A DNA stretch of 58,368 nucleotides. It comes from Aureibacter tunicatorum (GTDB taxonomy: Bacteria > Bacteroidota > Bacteroidia > Cytophagales > Cyclobacteriaceae). The translations under genes and the position numbers were made by a program. Below, one piece after another: positions 19,016 to 27,772 of the stretch. How positions within the stretch are numbered: the first letter of the stretch is position 1; every line of letters starts with the position of its first letter. Under the pieces are notes generated by a model. The model was not told where the DNA came from. It did no database searches and worked only from the letters and a program-made list of their open reading frames with translations. The DNA lies in NCBI RefSeq assembly GCF_036492635.1, contig NZ_AP025311.1:1-58368 (forward strand). The letters are read 5' to 3'.

Positions 19016-19723
19016 CTATGCACTCTCCAGCGCTCGTATCAATGCACTTTCCACTTGCGTCTTTATTTCTTCTTGGGTAATTGTCCAACTGCCTTGATGG
19101 TTTATATGTATGTTTTCCACGAGTTTTTGGACGATGACTCTGGGTTTTTCAGCATCTTTTTTATGGAGCTGACTATTAGGCTTAGGATCAAATTCTTTCC
19201 ATAGACTTTGATTGATCGTTTCTATGTTTTGATGATGAAGCCATGAAGAGACTTCGTATTTTTTTCCTTGATCTGTCTGAGAAAAATTATTGACTAATGG
19301 ATGATGGTCATGATTTCTATTTATGATGTTTTGTATGGATTGATATATGCTTTCAGACCTATGAGTATTTTGAACTACGCCATTGATATCCTTTCCTACA
19401 GCATCATTAATTGTTTTGTTTATGTTTGTGAATTGTTGGGAATCGCTTTTTATTTTGTTACTCAAAATGTTATTAATGACCTTGTTTTGAGTTAATGTAT
19501 GGCTTGAATCGTCAGTATTGACGTAACTTTGAGCTATATGAGTCTTGTCAACATCTGGTAGCACTTTATCATCCCCCATCTTTTGAGGAAAAGATATATT
19601 GTCCATGACTTTCCATGAGAATTCATTGAATCCTTTTTTGGCCATATGCTCGTATCTATTTTGAATTGAGCATATAGAGTTTATCCACGAGGATTTTAAT
19701 ATTTTTAGTTCACAAGTTCTCAT
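19016..19723 (-). CDS. Very short tape-measure-like protein
   Basis: The gene lies exactly where tape-measure genes lie, right after the G/GT chaperone pair and before the hub genes. From the ATG at 19723, which overlaps the GT stop as ATGA, the product is 235 aa. An in-frame ATG at 19759 would add 12 residues. The protein is polar and helical, rich in Asn, Gln and His, without the hydrophobic segments of phage tape measures, and ends TQVESALIRALESA. Known tape measures run about 1.5 A of tail per residue, so this one would specify a tail near 35 nm. The function is inferred from synteny and size. Confidence 0.6.
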   Translation of the reverse strand: MRTCELKILKSSWINSICSIQNRYEHMAKKGFNEFSWKVMDNISFPQKMGDDKVLPDVDKTHIAQSYVNTDDSSHTLTQNKVINNILSNKIKSDSQQFTNINKTINDAVGKDINGVVQNTHRSESIYQSIQNIINRNHDHHPLVNNFSQTDQGKKYEVSSWLHHQNIETINQSLWKEFDPKPNSQLHKKDAEKPRVIVQKLVENIHINHQGSWTITQEEIKTQVESALIRALESA

Positions 19724-20207
19724 TTTTGTTCTATACCCTTTTGTTGATTGAGTATCCATACTAATTCATGCCATCGCATGGCAAATTCCTCATCTGAAAG
19801 AGCATCGGGATCTATTTTAAAATGAAACCGAAGCATAGCGTTCATTTTTCTCAAATGATCCATATGTGGACCTTCATTGACGACGAATGAATTTAAATTT
19901 TTTTTAAAGTGGATTGACGATAGCTTACTAGTGGTTCCAATGATGAACAAGCGCTCATCAAAAGCTCATCCTCTTCCAATATCTTTTTATCTCCTTTTAC
20001 CCAACAGTTTTTCAATAATAATTCATAGGCGCCTAGAGGATCCATATTCACTTTGCTAAGAAATGCCGATAAGACCTTTCGACTTGGTTTTTTTAGGTAG
20101 GCTTTGACACTTTCTTTGTTTTGCGATGAATAGGGCACTTCCAGCTCATAGAGTTCACCGTGTTCCTCTTTTAATATTTCTTGGACCTTGTCTTTCATAT
20201 TTTTCAA
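19720..20207 (-). CDS. Predicted G-T fusion by -1 frameshift
   Basis: The frame from 19950 to 19720 has no convincing start of its own and overlaps the end of the G-like gene. It is in the -1 frame relative to G: frame positions modulo 3 go from 2 to 0 on the minus strand. Slipping at the A8 run would join STLKK to NLNSFVVNEGPH and add about 57 residues (to GIEQK). The added T part contains MRWHELVWILNQQ, a helix like the T regions of Bacteroidota phages. The fusion would be about 160 aa. Confidence 0.65.
19893..20207 (-). CDS. Tail assembly chaperone, G-like (short product)
   Basis: This 104-aa helical protein lies between the tube and tape-measure genes, the standard place for the phage tail assembly chaperone. 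The C-terminal end (YRQSTLKKI, stop) is read through an A8 run. A -1 slip there moves ribosomes into a downstream frame to give a longer GT protein. In phages the G and GT forms coat the tape measure before tube assembly and are absent from the mature tail. The sequence itself has no family motif I can name. Confidence 0.7.
   Translation of the reverse strand: MKNMKDKVQEILKEEHGELYELEVPYSSQNKESVKAYLKKPSRKVLSAFLSKVNMDPLGAYELLLKNCWVKGDKKILEEDELLMSACSSLEPLVSYRQSTLKKI
19898..19905 (-). promoter_or_regulatory. Slippery site for -1 ribosomal frameshift
   Basis: On the minus strand the codons read ACT TTA AAA AAA ATT TAA. The heptamer A AAA AAA is a canonical X XXY YYZ slippery sequence sitting one codon before the G-like stop. 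It lies exactly in the G/GT overlap between tube and tape-measure genes, where phages use such a site. Confidence 0.7.
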
Positions 20208-20264
20208 ATGTTAACACATGCGACGAAATATTTGCTCTCGACGCATGTGGTTGGCATAGATATT

Positions 20265-20687
20265 TTATTTCCATTCGATATGAGAAATCAGTAGCTCAAG
20301 TGCTGATTCCATTTTCATATCTCCGGTTTTCATTTCTCTTTTATTGGATTTGAACTTGCAGTTTTTCAAAGTATGTGTTTTGATTTCTCCCTGAGATGTT
20401 TCATATGCGACAACAATGTCGAACTCAGGAATCTCTTGGAGCCTTCCAGACTCAGATGCATTCATCAATGCTTCTACTTCGTCAACTAATAAGGTGATTG
20501 AACCTGTCGCTTCAATTTTGCCATAGCCTCTGGCGACTGGTTGCTCACCCGCTCCATATACATTTTCCATTTCCTGCTTATCTTCATAACTGACAGCAGT
20601 AATGCCTGATACTGGGTTTCCTAATATGTTTACGGTAATATCTGACCATGAATAGGTTCTTCCGTTTACTAATGGTGCGAATTTCAT
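20265..20687 (-). CDS. Contractile tail tube protein
   Basis: The 140-aa protein follows the second sheath gene, as tube genes do. It has the typical small beta-barrel pattern: MKFAPLVNGRTYSWSDI at the start, then GYGKIEATGSITLLVDEVEAL, and a final EMKTGDMKMESALELLISHI strand. Hexameric rings of this protein would form the inner tube that is driven through the target envelope. Length is typical for the Mu- and P2-like families and for Bacteroidota tails. Confidence 0.82.
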   Translation of the reverse strand: MKFAPLVNGRTYSWSDITVNILGNPVSGITAVSYEDKQEMENVYGAGEQPVARGYGKIEATGSITLLVDEVEALMNASESGRLQEIPEFDIVVAYETSQGEIKTHTLKNCKFKSNKREMKTGDMKMESALELLISHIEWK

Positions 20688-20753
20688 TTGTTATTTATTT
20701 TATGTTTTCAATGTTGAATGTTCAAGAAATGCGATCTTTCCGAATGTTCTTTT

Positions 20754-21959
20754 TTATACTCTGGCAGTGAATCCAATATTTACTTTGATGCTTCTAGCTG
20801 TTCCTCTAGGGACTAACTTCATCACAACTTCAATATGAGAATCAGAAATAACCTGAAGAGGATCTACCTTGACACCAAACTCACTTAGCTCTCCTTGATT
20901 TACCATCCTTTCCAAAGGCTGTTTGCATAAGTTCTCAAAGTGCTTGGCAGCATCCTGAGTCATTCTTCCTGTTTCTGAATCGATATCGAATGGGCTATTC
21001 AATTGCGGCAATAAATTACTCCTAATTTCTCTGATAGCCTTTTCGATAGTTCTGTTGTTCTCTATGTATGCGTAATCGTCCAAAGAATCGATACAGGTAT
21101 GTGAATCATTGAAGTACACTCCGGGGTCGCCGATATGCTGCAATGGAAATATGAACCCTGTACTGTTCAGATTGCTTTTGTCGGTCTTGCTCATCGTTTT
21201 GATTGCCTGAAATTCATCGGGATCAGGGTCAGCATTTTCTTTAATGAGTATTTCAGGATTGGATATATGACCGCCTAAGTTGAACTTTTGCACCCATCCA
21301 ATATTTTCATGAACGGCAGCTGAGCTTAACGCCCCTAGAGCTACCCCTATGCAGCCAATTTTTTCTTTGATCTTTCGAGCGTTTGCATCTTGTCCTATAA
21401 GAACGCTGATATATTTTGCCTTTCCTTCTCTTAATAAAGAAGTATTTTCTTCTTTAGGCACAACATAATTTACATTTTGATATAATACAGAAACAGGCTG
21501 ATTTTTATCTGCTAGATTCGTAGCTTTATTTTGAAGATCCCCGATAAAAGGTTCAGTATTTGACGATACTTCATCATATATACCAATTTGTCTGATTGCA
21601 CCATTTGCACTTTGTTGAAGTGATTCTACTGAACTGGAATCAGCCGTTGTTTTAATTTCTACCCAAAGAGTTGCACCTGGATTCATGCCAAAAAATTGCT
21701 CCACATGATACCATATTGTTTGATCATCTTTTTCATCTACATTTTCATCAAACCCAGAATCCCCTTCAAATCTCTTTTGTTTTTCAATGCCTAGGCGTTC
21801 CAATTCTTCTACGGACTTGATCGCTATTGGTGTATCTTCTTTGGTCTTAGAGCCTTTACTATCTAGCCAAAATAGCATGCCGGATACATGGTCTTGCCCA
21901 GGCAAAGTTCGTCCAAGTCCTCCAATGGTTTTATTGAATGTGATATTATTTAATTCCAT
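20754..21959 (-). CDS. Contractile tail sheath protein, paralog 2
   Basis: This 401-aa sheath subunit is of the DUF2586-like kind seen in Bacteroidota tails. The start carries the ELNNITFNKTIGGLGRTLPG box. A central segment reads KYISVLIGQDANARKI, and the C-terminus reads KLVPRGTARSIKVNIGF, the handshake strand that links sheath rings. It is clearly homologous along its length to the adjacent 397-aa sheath but diverged, especially at residues 40-180. Two paralogs would assemble a mixed sheath or serve different regions of it. Confidence 0.87.
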   Translation of the reverse strand: MELNNITFNKTIGGLGRTLPGQDHVSGMLFWLDSKGSKTKEDTPIAIKSVEELERLGIEKQKRFEGDSGFDENVDEKDDQTIWYHVEQFFGMNPGATLWVEIKTTADSSSVESLQQSANGAIRQIGIYDEVSSNTEPFIGDLQNKATNLADKNQPVSVLYQNVNYVVPKEENTSLLREGKAKYISVLIGQDANARKIKEKIGCIGVALGALSSAAVHENIGWVQKFNLGGHISNPEILIKENADPDPDEFQAIKTMSKTDKSNLNSTGFIFPLQHIGDPGVYFNDSHTCIDSLDDYAYIENNRTIEKAIREIRSNLLPQLNSPFDIDSETGRMTQDAAKHFENLCKQPLERMVNQGELSEFGVKVDPLQVISDSHIEVVMKLVPRGTARSIKVNIGFTARV

Positions 21960-21992
21960 ATTTTTAATTTTAAAACAGCTTATTATGAATGA

Positions 21993-23186
21993 TTATTCCG
22001 CGTTTGTAGCAAAGCCTATTTTAACATCAATGGACCTGGCTATTCCTCTTGGCACCAGTCTTGTAGATATCACAAGTTCACTAGTTTCCAATACTCTTTG
22101 ATAAGGATCGATACCTATGGCATAGTCGCTTAGCTCTCCGTCGTTACGCATTTGGTCAAGAGTCTTTTTGACCAAGTTTTCAAAATATTTTACAGTATCA
22201 GGAAATAGATATCCTTCTCTATCCACTCTTAGAGGGCTGTTAAGCTGGGGCAGGAGGCTTGTTCTGATATTGCGGATAGCTTTGTCTATTGTTCGGTTAT
22301 TTTCAATATAAGCGTAATCATCCACCGCTTTGGTTGCTGTATGTGAATCGTTGAAGTATGTCCCTGGGTCGCCTGTGTGCTTGATGGCGAAAATGTATCT
22401 GTTTGTGTTCAAATCGTCTAGATCGCTTTTGGTTACTTCATCATATCTATCCCCATTGATAAATCCTGGAACATCATACTCTCCTCCAGCAATGTTGAAT
22501 TTTTGAACCCATGCGATATTTTCATGAACCAGTGCCTTGCTTAGTGTACCCAATGCTGTGCCTAAACAGCCAACGGGTAGGTTATTATCCTTTAGATTGG
22601 TTTTAATCGCTGAAGCTTGTCCTGTGGCGCTTTCTCCTATCAATACGCTAATATATCTTGATTCCTTTCCACTAAGATCACTCAATTGGCTTAGTGTTCC
22701 AGTGAACTTTCCTTGAATCATCATAGATAACGGTGCATGCTCTTCTGTGTTTAATGTCTTAGTTAATGATTGCAAGCTGGGCCAAGCGATTTGGGTATGA
22801 GAACCTGGATCTGTTTCTCCTAAATCGATTTCTGGATCGTAAACTCCTAATTGTCTAAGTTTGCGACCGGATTTAAATTGCAATTCTTTGATTTCTGAAT
22901 AATCAGTTGATCTATCTCCACTTGCAACATATTTGACAAATAATTTTCCAGAAGGGTTCATTCTAAAAAATTCACTGACATGATAGTAAAGAATGTTCTT
23001 CGCATTCGATTCTCCGCTATTAGAATATGGAGTAAACTTAGGGGATAGCTCTTCTATAGATGATATTTCCTCTTCTCCACTTGTATCTTGTTCGTAAAAT
23101 AGCATGCCACTGACATGATCTTCACTAGGAGACACTCTCCCCAGACCTCCAATGGTCCTGTCGAATGTTACGTCATTTAACGACAT
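21993..23186 (-). CDS. Contractile tail sheath protein, paralog 1
   Basis: This 397-aa protein is the first gene of the minus-strand tail operon. It shares with its neighbour the N-terminal SLNDVTFDRTIGGLGR box, the ESRYISVLIGESA core, the SHTATKAVDDYAYIENNRTI segment (SHTCIDSLDDYAYIENNRTI in the paralog) and the C-terminal RLVPRGIARSIDVKIGF strand. The sheath contracts to push the tube into the target. Its promoter probably lies in the 450-bp divergent gap upstream. Confidence 0.87.
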   Translation of the reverse strand: MSLNDVTFDRTIGGLGRVSPSEDHVSGMLFYEQDTSGEEEISSIEELSPKFTPYSNSGESNAKNILYYHVSEFFRMNPSGKLFVKYVASGDRSTDYSEIKELQFKSGRKLRQLGVYDPEIDLGETDPGSHTQIAWPSLQSLTKTLNTEEHAPLSMMIQGKFTGTLSQLSDLSGKESRYISVLIGESATGQASAIKTNLKDNNLPVGCLGTALGTLSKALVHENIAWVQKFNIAGGEYDVPGFINGDRYDEVTKSDLDDLNTNRYIFAIKHTGDPGTYFNDSHTATKAVDDYAYIENNRTIDKAIRNIRTSLLPQLNSPLRVDREGYLFPDTVKYFENLVKKTLDQMRNDGELSDYAIGIDPYQRVLETSELVISTRLVPRGIARSIDVKIGFATNAE

Positions 23187-23637
23187 ATATCTTTTATTTT
23201 GGGGTTAAAAAAATGTTATAATTACTTTTTATAAGTTCAGTTATGCAATCATGAAATGACCCTTTGCTCATGTATTTTGGCTTTGAAGCTTTCTTCTCTT
23301 ACTTGATCTTCCATTGCCCTAAACATTCAACCGAAGTCATTTCATGTCCTAAAAAATTTATTTGACTCAGCTCATATTGAGCACTTCTTATTTTTGGGAT
23401 TCAAAAAATAATCTCAATGAGACAATGCATAGTGTTAGCTGTTCCTAAGTGTTTAAACATTGTCTTCTTTGCAAATTTTACGTTTATTCTTTTTCTAAGC
23501 AAATGCTCTTGATCGTCATTGTCTTTTATATTTGAATGACGCTTTAACTTGAGACCGTCATGTTATGCATTGCTTTTTATCTAGATATATTTTTTTGACT
23601 TTTGCCTTGAACCTATTTTTTATTTAATTCATTTATT
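23187..23637. promoter_or_regulatory. Divergent control region between sheath operon and plus-strand tail genes
   Basis: No gene is apparent in these 451 bp. Two 11-bp inverted arms, CATGAAATGAC (23250-23260) and GTCATTTCATG (23336-23346), lie about 75 bp apart, on the sheath side. The rest is T-rich. Both the minus-strand tail operon and the plus-strand gene at 23638 must start here. The inverted repeat is a candidate shared operator. Confidence 0.5.
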
Positions 23638-24303
23638 ATGTTTGATTATCTTTATCGATTGATTAATAAGATCATCTCCGACTATGTAGAGCAAGAATCT
23701 ATACCTGCTATTCATTTTGATTTATACAATAATCAAATGCAAAAATTTAACACCGAAGTGGCTAACTTCTCTTGCCCTGCTATTTTATTGGATATACATG
23801 ATAGCACTTTTACATTTTCGTATGATAAAACCGTATTTTTTGACACTGACTTTTCTTTATTTTTTGTATCGAATATGTCTGCAAACGAATTACCGCCATC
23901 CGTTTCCGCTTCTGAGCAATTAAAACTTATAGACATGATAAACTATGAGTTTTCCAAAATCAATCGGCTAAGTTTATCAGATAGTTCGAATGGTTTATGG
24001 GAAAACTATAGATATCAATCTATTTTGACTTTGGATGGAGAAGAATTTAAATATGGAGATTTTTGCGTGAGAAAAATTGAATGTGATGGAAAAGTAGACA
24101 CTGCCAGAACTAAAGATTTTGAATACGATAATTTAAGAATCAATGCGATTAATTACAAGTGCTCGATGAATTTCCTCCCTCCGGAGTACAAATCTGTGGA
24201 AATTGAAAATGTAGACTTGAGTATCATAGCTTCAAGTGAAGATTTGAATAAAGACAACCCAACAATCGAAGCGGAGTATTCTTTTTCTCAAGAAAAACTA
24301 TAA
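23638..24303 (+). CDS. Possible tail terminator/completion protein
   Basis: The 221-aa protein opens MFDYLYRLINKIISDYVEQE, has aromatic strands through the middle (ILLDIHDSTFTFSYDKTVFF) and ends in an acidic tail. Small proteins divergently transcribed beside sheath genes in Bacteroidota tails often act as tail terminators that cap the sheath and tube. The similarity is weak and I cannot name a motif, so the assignment depends on location. It could also be an eCIS Pvc16-like cap. Confidence 0.4.
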   Translation: MFDYLYRLINKIISDYVEQESIPAIHFDLYNNQMQKFNTEVANFSCPAILLDIHDSTFTFSYDKTVFFDTDFSLFFVSNMSANELPPSVSASEQLKLIDMINYEFSKINRLSLSDSSNGLWENYRYQSILTLDGEEFKYGDFCVRKIECDGKVDTARTKDFEYDNLRINAINYKCSMNFLPPEYKSVEIENVDLSIIASSEDLNKDNPTIEAEYSFSQEKL

Positions 24304-24357
24304 TCTTTTTTTTATTGCCATAGCTCTTGAGCTGTGGCTTCATATTTTTATTGTTTT

Positions 24358-25377
24358 ATGGCTAATATCTTCAGTAATCAAGAGGCTCAGTCTCTGTCTT
24401 CTAATATTCAAAACCTTTGGAATAAATTATTGACTTCGTCATATAATGAAATAGAACTTCAAAATTGTGGCATTGTATCATTTCCAAATCATTCATTGTC
24501 AAAGAACTTTTCTGATTTGAATGTTGTTAATGCTGATGACAATCTAATAAAGGCATTGCCTTCTAGTTTTTTTAATCATAAGAACTTGCGGTCAGCATTT
24601 CTTTCCAATAATCAACTAGATGATCTGAGCGCTGACTTTAACAAGTTAACTAAATTGGCTCTTTTGACTTTGGATTCAAATTACATTTCTGACATGTGGC
24701 CTTTGGGCTTATGTCGAAACTTGGTGATGTTGAGTCTTAAAGATAATCAAGTTAAAAGTATTCCTTGGTCATTCTCATCACTCGAAAAATTGGAAATATT
24801 GTCATTGGATGGCAATAAGATAAGCACTTTACCTGATATTGCTTTTTCAAGTCCTGAGCTTCAAATATTTTCCGCAGCATCCAATCAATTGGAATCAATT
24901 TCCAATGCTATCACAAAACTTCGAAAATTAAAAGTTATTATACTTTCTCAAAATGAACTCTCACAATTTCCTTATGCATTAGGTGATATAACTTCTTTAG
25001 AACAATTAAATTTAGCTTCCAACAACTTGAAGCAATTGCCTGAAAGCATTGCAAAGCTTGATAATTTGAAATATTTGCATTTGGAGGATAATGAAATACA
25101 AAATATACCAACCAATATTCATCAATGCTCAAGTCTTCAATTCATAAATCTGTCTAAAAATGAATTATCTTATTTGCCTAATAAATTTTCCGAATTGAGA
25201 AATCTTGAAGTCTTGGTTATGGACGATAATCAATTCACAATTTTTCCTGAACAAGTACTTGAATGTCCTAATCTGAAGATTATTAGCATGAAAAATAATC
25301 CTTTTTCTGAGGATTTATTGAAAGAAAATATGCCTGATCGCATATTAGACTCTCATAATATTCAATTGTTTCTTTAA
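24358..25377 (+). CDS. Leucine-rich repeat protein
   Basis: The 339-aa product has about twelve 23-residue leucine-rich repeats of the bacterial type (LxxLxLxxNxLxxLPxxIxxL), for example LEQLNLASNNLKQLPESIAK and LKYLHLEDNEIQNIPTNI. No signal peptide is seen. I use the ATG at 24358, preceded by a short GTTTT tract; an upstream GTG would add eight residues. A hairpin (GCCATAGCTC paired with GAGCTGTGGC) precedes it. LRR proteins bind other proteins, so this may be a tail-associated binding protein or an effector. The location inside the tail cluster supports a link, but function is unknown. Confidence 0.75.
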   Translation: MANIFSNQEAQSLSSNIQNLWNKLLTSSYNEIELQNCGIVSFPNHSLSKNFSDLNVVNADDNLIKALPSSFFNHKNLRSAFLSNNQLDDLSADFNKLTKLALLTLDSNYISDMWPLGLCRNLVMLSLKDNQVKSIPWSFSSLEKLEILSLDGNKISTLPDIAFSSPELQIFSAASNQLESISNAITKLRKLKVIILSQNELSQFPYALGDITSLEQLNLASNNLKQLPESIAKLDNLKYLHLEDNEIQNIPTNIHQCSSLQFINLSKNELSYLPNKFSELRNLEVLVMDDNQFTIFPEQVLECPNLKIISMKNNPFSEDLLKENMPDRILDSHNIQLFL

Positions 25378-25388
25378 ATTTAGTAATT

Positions 25389-25823
25389 ATGAATGGATTA
25401 ATTTTGAATGACAAATTTAAATTGTTGATAACTCCGATGTCAGCATCTATTCCAGGCCAGGGAAAATTTGTCATTGATAAAAGTGATTTATCAATAGAAC
25501 CTTCTTCCTCAAACCTGTCGCTTTCAGGTGATCCAGTGATAACGGCGATTAAACAACCCAGTGGTGGTTTGCATGGTGCTATTAATTGCACTGCAGTAGG
25601 ACCATTGTTGTCAGATACTGAAAATGGCAATAACTTTTCTGACATTATGGGCAACTCTGAGAAAATAACTACAGATAATTCTCCTGTTTTGCTTGATAAT
25701 ATGGCACCGGTGATGTGTTCATGTCAAGGTATGTATACTTTGAATGGGTCAAAAGCACCGTTTAAAGGATCTTGTCAAATTAAAGTATTAGATGCCGGAC
25801 AAATTAAAGCAAAAGGCTTATGA
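25389..25823 (+). CDS. Possible PAAR-like (DUF4280-type) spike-tip protein
   Basis: This 144-aa protein ends VMCSCQGMYTLNGSKAPFK followed by GSCQIKVLDAGQIKAKG. The spacing of cysteines and the closing C-x-I-x-V-x-x-x-GQ resemble the end of DUF4280 PAAR-like proteins, which sharpen the spike of injection systems. The N-terminal half (GLILNDKFKLLITPM and ISAIKQPSGG-like strands) has no clear signature. It is four bases from overlapping the next gene. If correct it would cap the gpV-like spike. Confidence 0.4.
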   Translation: MNGLILNDKFKLLITPMSASIPGQGKFVIDKSDLSIEPSSSNLSLSGDPVITAIKQPSGGLHGAINCTAVGPLLSDTENGNNFSDIMGNSEKITTDNSPVLLDNMAPVMCSCQGMYTLNGSKAPFKGSCQIKVLDAGQIKAKGL

Positions 25824-26056
25824 AAAATAATGAAACCAAGAATTACCTTCAAAGAATGCTCCAAGACTTTCAAACTAAGGAGCCAAACTCTAAGCTTCAT
25901 ATCGCTATGATGGCTTTTTTATTATTCTCAATTCTTACAGTAGTTGATTTATGGTATGAAGACAAGCATATTAATGATAGCATATACATGTCTCTGGTTG
26001 GTCTTATATTAGGGTGCTTGGGAGTAAGTGGTTATGAAAGGTCGAAGAAGGAATAA
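25820..26056 (+). CDS. Two-transmembrane small protein, holin-like
   Basis: The 78-aa product has two hydrophobic segments, about residues 28-43 (IAMMAFLLFSILTVVD) and 56-70 (MSLVGLILGCLGVSG), charged ends and a short acidic loop. Its ATG overlaps the stop of the preceding gene by four bases. Size and topology fit a class II holin, and the tail module also has a DUF5675 enzyme and a membrane-anchored protein, so a lysis system is plausible. Holins cannot be proven by sequence. Confidence 0.55.
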   Translation: MKNNETKNYLQRMLQDFQTKEPNSKLHIAMMAFLLFSILTVVDLWYEDKHINDSIYMSLVGLILGCLGVSGYERSKKE

Positions 26057-26512
26057 TAGCAAGACTAGTGTAAACTCAGAATGGTGAGAATAAAATGCTT
26101 TAAAATTGCTAATTGATATGGAAATACAATCATACTAAAAGATTGATTGCAATGAGGAGTTTCCAATTCTATTATTTTTATCTATTGATATTTTCATATT
26201 TCATTTTTTTTATAATTAAAATACGTATGATTTCTAATTGACTAAAAATTCATATAATTATATAAATCTAGTATTTTCTTACCTAGTTGTTTTATTGTTT
26301 TATGTTTTATTGTTTTAATGGTTTTTAAGTGTCTGATTGTTAATGTATTGAAGAGTGATGGTGTTGCTTTAAAATCACTAACCAACACTTAATTATCGTT
26401 AATAAGTATTATTTTATCATTTAATATTTCGTCTATATCATTTAATATTATATATTTATCAGACTAACTTACCCGATAAGTTATATTTATTTATCCTTTT
26501 GATTAACCCTTG
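26057..26512. other. Non-coding AT-rich region upstream of rep copy 1 (candidate origin)
   Basis: No gene is seen. A T-rich stretch with repeated GTTTTA/TGTTTTAT units spans about 26287-26327. ATCATTTAATATT occurs twice in close succession (around 26416-26452). An AACTTA/TAAGTT inverted repeat lies just before the rep start and could be a repressor site. I did not find tandem iterons like those of the other rep gene. Origin function is inferred from location beside rep. Confidence 0.5.
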
Positions 26513-27772
26513 ATGAATAATTATTTTAACTATAAAGTAGTAAAGTCTAATAAAATAGTAAATTCTAAACAATCATTTAGTTTAGATCAATTTCGAATGT
26601 TGGCGCTTCTTTCTTCAAAAATTACCGAAAACGATGATGAATTTTGTGAGCATGAGATATCAATTCTCGACATTTTAGGAAAGAATAGTTCCGATAAAGT
26701 TTCTGGCCAACAATACAACAGAGTAAGGCAAGCTGCGGAGGATTTAATCAATAGCAGCATTTCTATTGAGTTTAATAATGTATGGAGAGCCTATAGCCTT
26801 ATCACCTATGCTGAAGGAGCCAAAGGAAGAGGGTATGTAACTCTAAAGTTCTCTTCTGATGTCAAGCCTTTTTTTTTAAATCTTAAAAAAAGATACACAA
26901 GTTACTTTTTAAGAGATGTTTTAATGTTCAAGCATGCGCCTTCTTTTAGAATTTACGAATTAATGAAACAGTATTATCCTCAAATCAAGGTGAGGGAAAT
27001 TGAAGTTGGTCGATTAAGAGAATTGTTAGGGTTTGAGAATAAATACAAGCTGTATGGCAATTTCAAAACAAAAGTTTTAAGTCCAGCGATTAAGGAAATC
27101 AATAAACTCTCTGACATCTCTGTCAATTTTGTGGAGAATAAAAAATCAAAAAGAGTGATCAGTATTTCATTTCATATTCGAAAGAATACTTCTAGGCCAC
27201 ATCAAAGGGAGATAGATAACTGTAAGAAGACTGGAAGTAACAGGTTCTTGGATGAGTATTCATACAAAAGATTAGTAAAAAAGTATGATTCTGACTATTT
27301 GAACTTCTGCATGGATTATGTGGATGGCAAAAAAGACGTTTCTAATAAAAAAGGCTACCTTCTCAATGCTTTAAGATTTGGATATCTATTGCCTAGCTTT
27401 AATGAAAAAAAGTCTAAGTCCTTGAAAGTTATGAAAGAAAACAATAGACGATCGCTATTAAGAAGAAGAGAGAACTTGAAGCAAAAGATTGTCAATGAAT
27501 TTGATAATATACGAAACAAAGTTTTCGATAAATATCAAATGATTGCTTCCGATGAGGATTTGGCGATTTTTTTATTTGAATTAGAAGAAAGCGAAGATTT
27601 TTATGAAAAAGAAGTTTTCAGTAGGTTCATGGCTAAAGGTGAAAGCAACTTAGATATCAGGTATTTTATAAGGTGGTATATACTCAATTATGGCAATGAT
27701 GAAGAAAAAATGATTGCCCAAGCCAATATTAAATTATATGCGAAATATAAATATAATTTGGAATGGGATTGA
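26513..27772 (+). CDS. Replication initiator, Rep_3/RepB-type (copy 1)
   Basis: The 419-aa protein resembles Rep_3 initiators: the YKVVKSNKIVNSKQSFSL start, then two winged-helix domains, with FRIYELMKQYYPQIK and LLGFENKYKLYGNFKTKVL. The latter segment is the usual KxxxxYxNFKxxVLxPAIKEIN winged-helix 2. The C-terminal part is charged. I start at the ATG at 26513; a TTG three bases upstream is less likely. It overlaps parA copy 2 by ten bases, so rep-parA-parB form one operon. Its relative at 45519 shares the family but is strongly diverged. Confidence 0.9.
   Translation: MNNYFNYKVVKSNKIVNSKQSFSLDQFRMLALLSSKITENDDEFCEHEISILDILGKNSSDKVSGQQYNRVRQAAEDLINSSISIEFNNVWRAYSLITYAEGAKGRGYVTLKFSSDVKPFFLNLKKRYTSYFLRDVLMFKHAPSFRIYELMKQYYPQIKVREIEVGRLRELLGFENKYKLYGNFKTKVLSPAIKEINKLSDISVNFVENKKSKRVISISFHIRKNTSRPHQREIDNCKKTGSNRFLDEYSYKRLVKKYDSDYLNFCMDYVDGKKDVSNKKGYLLNALRFGYLLPSFNEKKSKSLKVMKENNRRSLLRRRENLKQKIVNEFDNIRNKVFDKYQMIASDEDLAIFLFELEESEDFYEKEVFSRFMAKGESNLDIRYFIRWYILNYGNDEEKMIAQANIKLYAKYKYNLEWD

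Noticed and set aside
19720-19950. Frame 19950-19720 as an independent gene
   Set aside because: It overlaps the G-like gene, begins in the wrong place for a separate start, and is in the -1 frame after a slippery heptamer; a fusion is more likely.
7978-23186. Complete prophage
   Set aside because: No capsid, portal, terminase or head-joining gene is seen in the module or elsewhere in the window.
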